DNA of 64,000 nt from assembly GCA_021396245.1 (NCBI GenBank), contig WNYE01000071.1, positions 62,001 to 126,000 of the forward strand, written 5' to 3'. Under the pieces are notes generated by a model. It ran no database searches. It had not been told where the DNA came from and saw nothing but the letters and a program-made list of their open reading frames with translations. Source of the DNA: Sporothrix humicola (lineage: Eukaryota; Ascomycota; Sordariomycetes; Ophiostomatales; Ophiostomataceae). The position numbers and the translations under genes were made by a program. The first letter of the stretch is position 1; every line of letters starts with the position of its first letter. Shown here piece after piece: positions 22,301-32,873 of the stretch.

Positions 22301-23377
22301 GAAACCAGGCTCTTCCGCCTTGAAGATCTTGCGGATACACTCCTCCACCTCATAGTAGACACGCGACGCATCAGGCTGATCCTGGTTACGGATCTTGACC
22401 ATGGAAGCAAGCATATCCAGGTAGTTCTCCCGGTCACGGCCATCCTTGAAGTAGATGGTCGTGCTGCAAGTGGCAATGGCGGGATATGGCATGCGCCACC
22501 AGATCTCGATGCCAAAGGGAGCACGCATCGTATCGGCACGGAAAACCGAAATGATAGCGTGCAACGGGATGACATGGACTGGATCGGCAGGAGGCAGCAT
22601 GGAAGACGGCTTGGACGTTGTGGCACTATCTGGGCTCTGAGCAGCAACATCAGCCAGCTGCGGGAGGGCAGCAAAGGCATCAACCCGCGTCTTGAAGATG
22701 ATGATGTAGTCAGCGGTGGCCACGAGGTAGCTTAGCCGGTTCTTGGAAGACTGAGACTCTGGGTAGTCAAGCGAGGTGTGCATCTCGACGGGCTGAATGC
22801 GCCAGTCGATGACGTTGCTCGAGGAGCTGCCGCTCATAGTAGTCGAAGCCCGGGACACGCGGCTAAAGACATCTGAGCTGGTCGACCCGCGGCGGCTGTT
22901 CAGCTCGTGGCTGGACGACATGCGCTTGTGAGACTTGCGAAGAACTTTGCGAGGGAATTGGGACATGAATTGCTGCTGTGGCGAGGAGGAGGAGGGTGTA
23001 GAGTCGGGTGAGGTGGCTACCGTGGCCATGGAGGTGGTCGAGGATGCGGCCGACTGACGGATCGAAGAGGTGGAGCCGCGGCTCAGTGTCCGCATAGCCC
23101 GTGGCATGTAGCCATGGAAGAAGCCGCTCTTGTTGCTGTCGATGGAGCTTGTCCGCGAGTTTGGGTTTAAACCGCTCACGTCATTGTGTGATTTAGATTT
23201 GCTGATGGCCGAGGCAGATGAAGCACCGTTCGATCCATTGTTTGTGCTCGTTGATACGCTCGAGGGAGAAATCGGGGAGATCGGAGAAATGGGCGTAAAT
23301 GTGAGCGAGGGAGCAGACGGCGGCGGCATGCTGGACTGCTGCGAGCCATTGTTTCTTTTCCGGCGGAGGATATCCAT
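19345..23377 (-). CDS. PH-like and leucine-rich-repeat protein
   Basis: Two exons (23377-21556 and 21464-19345; donor GTAAGG, acceptor TTTAG) encode 1,313 residues. Residues 1-190 are Ser-rich, basic and disordered. About 195-345 (from VIDWRIQPVEM to YLDMLASMVK) resembles a pleckstrin-homology domain, with a second folded region to about 560. From about 635 to 1010 there are many leucine-rich repeats of the ribonuclease-inhibitor type (LRRLVLNNCGITG, LEELDISNFKLNE). The tail is Ser/Gln-rich and ends near a conserved acidic segment. This order recalls CARMIL-like proteins and a fungus-wide PH/LRR family; a role at membranes or the cytoskeleton is only inferred. The gene is divergent from the MAPKKK across 9.5 kb. 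Confidence 0.82.
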
Positions 23378-26300
23378 ATTGTGTGATTGTGTGAGTGTTT
23401 GTATGTCTGTATGCCGACGTGTGAAGGAAATTGGTGATGCAGGATGTTTGTTGGATGGTTTGTTGGACCATACACAACCTATGAAGCAGATGCAGCAAAG
23501 CTAAGTGGGCAGGCCACGCTTTTTGTTGTCGATACAATCCGATCGGGTCTTGGTCTTGCTGAGTGCGGAGGCGATAAAGACACAAAGAGGATAGGAGGTG
23601 GGTCGGGTGTTGATGCAAGCTGTTTTGGAGCTTGGGGATCGCCCGTCAGTCAGCAACAGAAGGCCGGAGTCGACGCCAAAAGCAAGTCTTTGCCAGGTAT
23701 TTTCCGATGGAGACAAGGAAATCGAATGATGGGATCCAGAAAAAAACAATACAAACAGTAAGTGAAAAAGGAGGGGGTTTCGGAAGAGTGGAGGGGAAAG
23801 AAGGCGAAAGTAAACAAAATCGAAATAAAAATTAAGAAATAGCAGCCGATGATGCAAGAGATGGCGATCGGTTTGGTTTTAAGAGAAAAAAAAGTATGTC
23901 GAGATGACGAGACGATGAGATAAGAAAAGCGAGAGACAAAAACGAGAGTCACAAGGAGACACCGGGTAACGACCGTGTGCGTGTAGAAAAAAGATCAGGA
24001 CGAGATCAGGTACAATTTAGAAGAAGAAGAAGCAGAAGAGCGAGAGACGAGGTCGGCAAGAAAGCTACTCGACACAGGCCCAAGACATCAGTGGTATGGA
24101 ACGACGAAGCAAACGAGAGACGGACAAGGTGACAGAGACGAACAGAAACGAACAAGGCCGCAAGGAGCAAGGAGGATGAAGGATGTGCTGCTTCTGTCCG
24201 TCCAATGTCTTGAGTGACGAGCGTGCCCGGGGTTTCGTTTCTTTTTCTTTTCTTTTTCTTTTTCCAAGAGAATTTTCTTGAGAAGAAACTCTCTTTCTCG
24301 TCTGAAATGACCGCCAGTCAGGGCAATCGTTGGGGGAAAAGAGGCTTTGTCAAATCCGAGTCAAGTGTCTCAGCCGCATTGCGGTGTCCGACGTGGTGCC
24401 AAACAAGAGTTCAAGTGAGACCCGGCCGGAAACAGGAGAGACGATAGGCGGGTAAGTAGGAGATGCTGGACAGCAGCGTGGAATTCGAAGGGCCACGCGA
24501 GCCTGAGGAATGGGGTCAGAAGGAGAGGGCGACGGGGATAGGTAGCGAGCGTATGGTGAAGACGATGCAAAGAAGCAAAAGAAGCAAAAGAAAGAAAAGA
24601 AAGTGAGGTTATTCAGAAATCAGACGACGCCCACGAAAAAAACCCAGCTTCTGGGATTCTGGGAAGGACCACAAACAGACACACTCGCATGCACTCCCAC
24701 ACTCGTGCTGGGCAGGCCGATAATAATTTAACCCTTCGCAAGCAAAAAAGCAGGGAAGGCGCACCTCAGCTGTCGGTGTGCTTGCCTTGCATGGGCTGTA
24801 GTTTCCTTGTTTTGGTTTAGTGCCATCGAAGCAGCCCATTAGCGCAGGTTACATCCAGCGCTTTACGAGGTTTTTTGGTGGAAAGTGCAGGAAGGCGCCT
24901 TGGGGATTTGGGGGAAAGGGGGGCAATTACGTGCATCTCCTTCATATTTTACGAGGTCAAGCAGATCCAGGGAGGAGATGAAGGAAGGAACGAACGAACG
25001 AGGGGGGACGGCAAAGGGAAGGCGCGATGAAGTTGTTCGTCGTGTGTGTGCGAACCCGAAATTCAAAAAAGGGAAGAGCAAAAAAACCGACGATACTCAA
25101 CAAACGGCCAACGGGCAGGAACGGGCAGGAACAGGGCCATAGTGCCTCCGCCGATCCATCTTGACCTTTGCCCTTGCCCCCTCTTCCTAAAGGGAGATAG
25201 ATAATGAGGCAGAAACAAGAGTATCAAGAGAAACAACGCCATTCGGCACGATATCGAACAAAAGTACGCTACATTAGAGACCGCCAGCTATCTCTGACGG
25301 CATTCGATTATATTCTGTATTTATTCTGTGCGACGGCGAAATATGGGCGGTCCGGCGTCGATAGTGCTGTACTACGAGGCGATCGCGGCCGCGAAAAAGC
25401 CCTAAATGACGGGCATTGCCAGGACGCGATCTCCAGCCGGCGGTTTTCGTTTTTTACCTTTCGCCTTTTTTTTTTTTTCCCCGTTGGCGTTGTTTTGGTG
25501 TAGTCCTTTTTTCGAGCTCTTTGTTTTCATCGTGCTTTGTGTTTGTCACTCACATCGCGTTTTTTTTTTCTCGTGCCTCGTTGTTTTTCTTCTTTCTGGT
25601 GGGTGCACACTGCAGTTGGCCAACCGATGATGTTATCGTCTGCTTCCTCCATCCTTCTCGCAGCCCGGGAGGGGCATTGGCCAATGGGATGGGCGCGGGG
25701 GAGCAGGAAAAGTGCAAAAGGCCCAGAAGATGGCCGAGAAGGCCCAGCAAGACAGGCGAGAGCCATCCTGGGCAGCCAATCAGATACCCTGTCGGCGTGA
25801 ACCTGGCCTTGTCGCTTCCCTGGTCCAGCTGGGAAAAGGCCCAGTCTTGCCAGTCCAGCAGGCATGTTTGGCCACAGTCTCCGCTGCGTTCGGCGGACTT
25901 TTCTTGGTAGTCCAAGTCAATGGTGTGGTTTTCTGGTGTCGAAGGGGCAGGGTTTTCTGGATGACTGTTGGATTCTTGGTAGTCGTGGCGACCGCTTTCG
26001 TCGCCGTCAGGAACCCGAAAACCCGACTGGAATTCTTCTGTCTCAGAATTCAAAGTGCTTGCCGCGGGCGTCCAAGAACGGTTCAAACAAGTCTTGCCTG
26101 AATAGGAAATGCCAGTCATTTACGAGGAGAGTCAGAGGAACGTCACTGAAGCAAAAGAGAAGCGAAAACGATAAAACGACAAAACGGACAAAGAAATGGC
26201 AACGGAAGCTCAAAAGAAGCATGCAACTCTCACGCCGCGCATGTGCCCTTGGTGATCCGATGTGCACTTGTCCATCGACGTTTGGTTTCTATTCCCACGA

Positions 26301-29300
26301 GTGCAACGCTGCAAGGATCCACAAAGCAGGACAAAACCTGGCGGGCTGCCGATACGACGTAATAGGGTGTAATAATTAGAACGTGTCGGTGCACAGGCTG
26401 ACGGGCAAGATGGAGACCTCAAAGGACAGCGGAGAACAGCATACTCAATAAGTGCGCGTCTTATGGGGGCATTGCGTCGTTGTGGGCCATGTTCTGGCGC
26501 TCTTGTGGGTATCTGAGGAATAATAGGGGGTGGCCAAGCAGAGGGGATACTGATAGAGGAGAAGAGGAGACGGAAAACGAAAAGAGCTCGCAGAAACTTG
26601 TAGAGAAGGCTCCGTATTGTTTGCATTTTCGACATTTTCGACAGACTACAGGCGGGCCAAGCCACAAGATGCTTGCTGCTCGATTCACGAGTTCCTTCGC
26701 CGTACGAAGTACGACGTATTCCATAGCCCAAACTCTGGGGTCTTGGCGCGAGATCCATCGGTATTTTTCAGTTTAGCATCATGGAGCCGCGTCCTTTTCA
26801 GCTGGCGTTGCCAGATGACGCTGATTCGTCGTGTGCCTTTTGTTTTGTGGTCAATTTTCATCGACGATCTGGTGCTTTTCTTTCTTTTTTTTTCTTTTTT
26901 TTTTTTTTTTTTTTTTTTGTGTGTTTACGGAGTCCGGCATAATGGTTCGAGCCGCGTGGCTATTATCTATCAGTATTATCCGTTTTACTGATACAAACAT
27001 ATCCAGACATATTCATCTGAAGATGGCGAGCATTCACATACTCAGTACAGAATAGCCGGTGTTGAACGTTTCTGAATAATGACCAACGCCATGTTTTTGG
27101 ACTTCTGCCTCGTGCATTTCGCTCCTTTCATCTCATGCTTGCCATATCTCACATTCGACCCTGATCGGCAGAAAATTCTCCGCCTTCACACGAGGGAAAC
27201 AAGTTCGTAGTAAAAATGGCCCAAGGCTGAGAAAAGGAGAGAGGACGGCTAATTCGGGTCATCAGATGCAGCTATGCGTGAGAGCGAAAAGTTAGCGAAA
27301 ATGGAGACATGGGAGACCTGCCACCCATGCTGCCTCGTATCTGTTGCAAGCCTGTTGCCCGTGTGCGACTGTAAAATGGCAGGGTGAAGGCACGAGAACG
27401 GCTCCGTATGACCAGTCACGCTCTTGACCGCATATTCAGAATTCAGTATGTACGTGTCAGACGAGGAATCCGGATACCAAAAAAAAAAAATCGCGAAAAG
27501 GGCGTCGTAGAATCCGCGTCAACGGACGCACTGTTTTGTTTCACAAGGGGTGCACGCCGACAAACCCTCGTTTATCGCGCAAAGATCAAGTACAAAAGAA
27601 AAACGCCGGCGAAGAAGAAAGAAGACGGTGACGATGCCGGGCGTCGCGAACGGACATTTTTGTTTCTATTTTTTTGTTTCGATCTGCCCTTGTCTATTCG
27701 GGGTTGGCGCCTCTGTTTTGGAATTACACGGAGCAGTGCGTATTCTCCATCTTTATTTAGCTTCATCAGAAACGAGGAGGCTTATTTGTATTTTCAAGGT
27801 GATATATTTTCTTCATCGGTTTATTCATGTCTATTTTCTGCCGAGCCCATTTTGTTCACGGTCGTGTCATTTCTTTCTAAAGCTGAGGGCGGGATTGAAA
27901 TAGTAGTCCCCGTACGGAGTAGAGTTTTTGTCTATGAATAGTTGTCGTCCCTGTCTTCGTGTTTCGAAACAAGAGCTGGGCACGTCAATGTCGACGGAAG
28001 ACAAGGGCCGTTGCTTGTTGAAGAGATAAAAGGACTGGTAGGATTCAGGGGGAAAAGAAAACAAGAAACATGCTTTTTTTCTCAAGCTCGCAGCACAACC
28101 AGATTTCGGCACTGGCGATATCCCGCAAAAGCACATGCAAGACGACAGCCCAAACTGGAAGCGACGATATGATAGCAGAGAAGCGAGCGTTACGTCGTAT
28201 CCGATAGACAATAGCAAAACTACGTGTGCCAAGTGAAATTCACACTTTGAAGATCTGCCCGATATCACGATGGCCGCCAAATACTTGCAGGCACGAAACA
28301 TCTGCTATCGTGGACAGCCGTGAAGAAAAAAGAAAAGCCTCATATCGATAACAGTCCTCTTTCTGGTTGTGCTTCTCGGCTTCCTTTTTTGCCACCGATC
28401 GTGTGGGATGTGGTCCCGGCGGCTGCGTCGAAACGCGATGGGTTTCAGGATCGCAGGCCCCCCTTCCCTTTTGGCTTTTGGAGGGGTGTGCGAATTCTTG
28501 CCGGTCACCGACTCACCAATGAGCCTTTTTCTTTTCATGGTTGTATCATAGTATGCCGACCATGGCACAGCGCACGTCCTCTTTGCATTTCTCATCTTTC
28601 CCGTCTTCGCCGCACTGCGCGCTGCATGGCATTTTGTTTCTTCATTCTGAGTTTCCTGTCCTTTTGTCGGTCAGCGTATTTTTGAATTTTTGAATATTGG
28701 AGAACATTTGAATTCCATAACCCGTCATGGGGCGCATTTCTCATCCTGTCTGTCCCCTGTCCTTTTTGTTCTGTCTTCCCTGTCGCGCGTCCCCCTCTCA
28801 TCTGATATCACTGATCGACAGCCGCCAACCAGCCTATGTGATTGGCTGCCTGGAGGCATAAACCAATCCCCCATGACGAGATCCACGACTGCTCATCATC
28901 ACATCTCGTCACCCTCCATGCGGCGGCTCTACCCATCTTCAGCATCTTACATGTTTATGGCGTACTTTTGGTTCACTGCGAGTGATGTTCAGTAATTGTT
29001 TCGCTTGTCGCCCGCAGCATCACCACGATCTACATACACTGTATCGTCAACAATCCCGGCTGTCACCTGTCCTCCTACTTGGCTATTGTTCTTTGTTGTG
29101 CCTTAATTCCCGTGCCCCGGCCTCAATTTATCAAACTCCAAAACAATATCGGGCGGCAAGCATATCCCTCACATTCTCCCCAGAGTTCATTTCGCGTTGA
29201 ATGCGCCGCCAGGCACCGTCAGGCACATTTATATCAATGACCACACACGGCGTAAACCACAAGACTCATACTCATATTGTTATCTGCCAGATCGTTGTCC

Positions 29301-31806
29301 GTACGATAGAATAAACTCACGATGGGTGGCCGTCGTCTCCACACCCATCGTCATGATCGTCAACAGGGTCTCTTCCTACGATTACAGTGCAATTTCGGGC
29401 ATCGCAGCACAAAACGGCTCTTTGTGCCTTAATTTCTTGTCTTTATGCTTTCCCTTACCCTTCTCTCCCACACCCTCACAAATCCCACACTCCATCGTAG
29501 TTCATCACACTTTATCACACCCTCCTTCACGTCACTGCCAGGCTCAGCCGTACCGACTGCCGACCATCGTTGTCGGCTGCATCTTTCCTGTTGAAGAACA
29601 TGTATATCGTAGCCTCAATGTAGATAATTGTTTGGCAATAACTGTCTATTGACGGCCGCTTGCATTTGCGACGCATTTACTCCGTACCGCCCTTAGATAT
29701 ATCGATTCTCAGACATGATAGACATTCCGACTTAGCATCTAATGTGACACCCTCGTGGCTGTTCCGGCCCCCAGGTGTCGTCGCTTCTCTCAGCCCTGGA
29801 TCGTCCTCTTTGATCTGCCCGTTCGCGTCACTGCACGGCCTCCACACGAAGTAAATCAATGTGTTATTTGTAGCATTAATGTAGTCGCTGCATATCTTTA
29901 CATCTTTGTTGTTCTATTCTTCTCATTCGTTTTACAGCATTCTTTGTTGAGTTTTTCCTCCCTGAACTTTTTTTTCGTATTTCTCCCTCGCATTGCTTTG
30001 TGTTTTGCGCCTCCCATGCGCCCGCCTGTTGGCCCTGTTCCTTTGTCCGCCATCCCCTCTTCTGAACTCGTGGCCTTCTTCCCCTCATTCATTTCTATCT
30101 TCATCACAAGACGTCGCTGAGAGGCACAAAATTATGTGAGTTGTTTTAAGCATCAACGTCCAGCGTAAGCTTCAGTCTGTCATCCGGGAAACCATCATTT
30201 GTTTACCACAACTTTTGACAAAAGGAGACATGCAAAAACCAGTGTTCAGTAGTCCCCGGAAACTATTGGCCCCCTAGGCTAGCACGCGGCAGCCAGCGTG
30301 TTTCATGAACTCAGCACCAGTGGCGAGCTAACCTTGGATTGTCCACCACCAAGGCCTCGCCATGTGGATGCCGTGCATGCACCTGCACTTGGAGACTTGG
30401 AGACTTCAGTTTCGCACCAGCGAGGCTGTTGAGGGTTACAGTGAACGGCGGCGCTAAAACCAGGACTCGCAGGACCGACGAGACAGGCACAGAGGAATCC
30501 AAAAGGGAAAAGAGGTGTTCAGAAAAAGGCGCCCGCTAGCTGGTCCGTGCACCACTGGCACGTTTCACACCAGCTGCCGCCGCCCGACGATGGGAGAAAA
30601 AAGAAATAATGCCAGAAGAAACAGTGAGAGAACACTGAGGAGAGAGTGGCAATTGGTCTTCTCTTATGAGGTGTGTCTGAAGGGTGCAATTGATGGGCCA
30701 ATCGCAAGCTGCGAATGCTCTTTTTACCGCGAGGACTAGGGCCAGAGGAAAGAATGGGTAAGAATGAGTGGTCATTGATGAGAGCCGACAAGAACGGGCA
30801 GGAACAAACTGACAGGCAGACTACAGGAGTTGCTCCTTCCAATTCCCGTTCTTCCATAGTGGCCGCGTACTTTCCAAGCAAATTATATACGTATGAGTAC
30901 TTCTGAGATTACTTGAACAACTATTATCTTATTTCTGGCACCTATCGCACTCGTTTCCGTGCTACGGCAGCTATTTTTTAGAGCCCACGCCGTCCTAATA
31001 AATATGGACCGCGGGTTCCTAGATTCTATCGCCGTCGGTTCTCATATTTATGTGAAGATCAACACTACACTCTATAATTAAGGCAATGTACTGGCAGTGC
31101 CTGGCTGGACGGCTCCAGGGGCATGAAAATAAGTCGATGAAAGGGAGATTTTAGGGAGATATGACGATCGATTTGGGGGCATTTTCTCCGAAGGCGTTTG
31201 CGGGCGTTGCGCACGTTGCAGAAAAAGCACCCAACAGACACCCATTCTGATACGGAGGTATTGCCATGCTGCCATGTCAGATACTTTCCGTTCCAAGACG
31301 CCTGGACCTGGCCTAGCCCCGCCCAGCACAGCCAATCAACCAATCCAAACCCGTCTCGCTACGCCAGAAAAGAAAGAGCGCCACGCTAAAATCTGAAGCA
31401 AGCGCCCCTCCTTCCCCCCTTTCCCAAGACAGGAACAGCAGCGAAGACGAGAGGAAAGAGCAAAAGAACACCAGAACACCAGTCGTACCGTCGTAATTGA
31501 GGACCCAGCGGGGCCGTTAGGCTAAGGGGTTGCATGTTGTAGGATGTTCCTGCTGTCTGTCCACTCGAAAGAAGCAAAGAATCTGAAAAAGAAAGAGCAA
31601 AGGGTCCTGCGAAATCCACAGAGAAAGAGCGACCAACAGCGCCAGCGAAACAGCCTCACCTGCAACTGCCCTGGAAGTAAGAGCTCCATATCGGTCTTTT
31701 CGCTCCACTTTCCCGCACACACGGGCGTTTCTCCATTGAAATCGCCAACTCCTCGTCTCGCCACATTTCCTATCACGAGTGTTCTGTCGATACCTCGCTC
31801 CCCCGA
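23378..31806. other. gene desert upstream of PH/LRR and MAPKKK genes
   Basis: About 8.4 kb without a supportable gene on either strand. ORFs are short, compositionally biased and lack recognisable domains. Contents seen: purine-rich plus-strand sequence at 23.6-24.2 kb and 24.5-25.1 kb, a long T tract at 26877-26918, exact TACGACGTA 9-mers at 26353, 26710 and 28191 (reverse), and TACGGAGTA at 27913 and 29678 (reverse). The left flank must include the PH/LRR promoter. No tRNA with both A and B boxes was found. Confidence 0.5.
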
Positions 31807-32873
31807 TGTGTTGACTCCAGACAACCACCACCACCTGCTCAGTGCTTCTCTGTTCTCTGCTTGGGGCTCGTCAACGGGACACCGCATTGCCTCTCTACAG
31901 CGTCCCGGTTGTGTAACGCGTTCTCGCCTCCGTCCTCCCCCTTTTCGTGCTCTCCCAACGCCCATTCTCTCCTTTCTTCGTCTCCCGTCTTGTTTCTCAT
32001 CGTCCTGATCTTTTTGTCTTCTACGCTCTCGCCTCTCTCGAAACCTGACTTGTCTTCTCGTTTGCTCGCTCCTCGCCTCTCCTCCTCCGCCTGACGACAC
32101 ATAACGACGTATCTCCTTTCTTCCTTTCTTTACTGGATCCACGGTCCTTGACTTGCGGCAACCACTCATACGCTCTTTTTTCCTTTCTCTGCACACCCTA
32201 CGGAGAATACCCTGCACCCTCGTCTGTTACCCCTGTTCCATTCTGCCCTTCTTCTCTTTCTATTTTTTGTCGCCAGCCAAACCCTGGTCTTCCACACCCC
32301 CCTCCCCTCCGACTCCTTCATCTTTTTCTCTCTTCCCCCCATCTTCCTATTTGAAACCTGGTGCGCCCACGCCTGCCCTGCTTTTCTTCGCTGGCGTCTG
32401 CTCCTTTTGCTGGCCCTTTTCCCTTTTGTCTCCTTGACAAAACCGCACGCACGCCCGTTTGGCCTGTCTGTGCCCTCAGACCACGATCTCGCGCGACTGG
32501 GCTGACGACGTTCGCGTTCTCTTCTTCTCTTCTTTTCCATCGGTCTTTCTTTTTGCAACTTTCGTTTCGGTCAGAGACGCGTCGACGAGAACGGCAGTAG
32601 GCAGAAATAAAACTCAACCGAACAGACACTCGCTTTTCTATATTACAAATACCCAATACCCAATAGACATCACCAAGGTCCGCCGGCGGCCCAACTCTTC
32701 AGCAATCGAGACAGCGCACCGATTTACCGACGACAAAGTTCGACGAACGAGTGGCAGCAGATTGCACTTCTTTTGCCCCGAGAGAGGGATTCTTATTAAC
32801 AGAAAGCGTTCGAAGCTTCTGTTTTCTCTTCTTACATCACACCTTTTCGAATACTCACAACACATCGCACAAA
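31807..32873 (+). promoter_or_regulatory. ATG-free pyrimidine-rich leader of the MAPKKK
   Basis: Between the ATG at 31806 and the MAPKKK start at 32874 the plus strand contains no ATG at all. It is strongly pyrimidine-rich with many TCTTTC, CTCTCTCT and CTTTCTTT runs. This is the pattern of a long 5'UTR selected against upstream starts. The transcription start is not determined; a GTAAGA at about 31677 could belong to a 5'UTR intron. Confidence 0.6.

Noticed and set aside
26942..26956. GGTTCGAGCC, similar to a tRNA B box
   Set aside because: No A box at the right distance and no cloverleaf arms; the upstream side is the long T tract.
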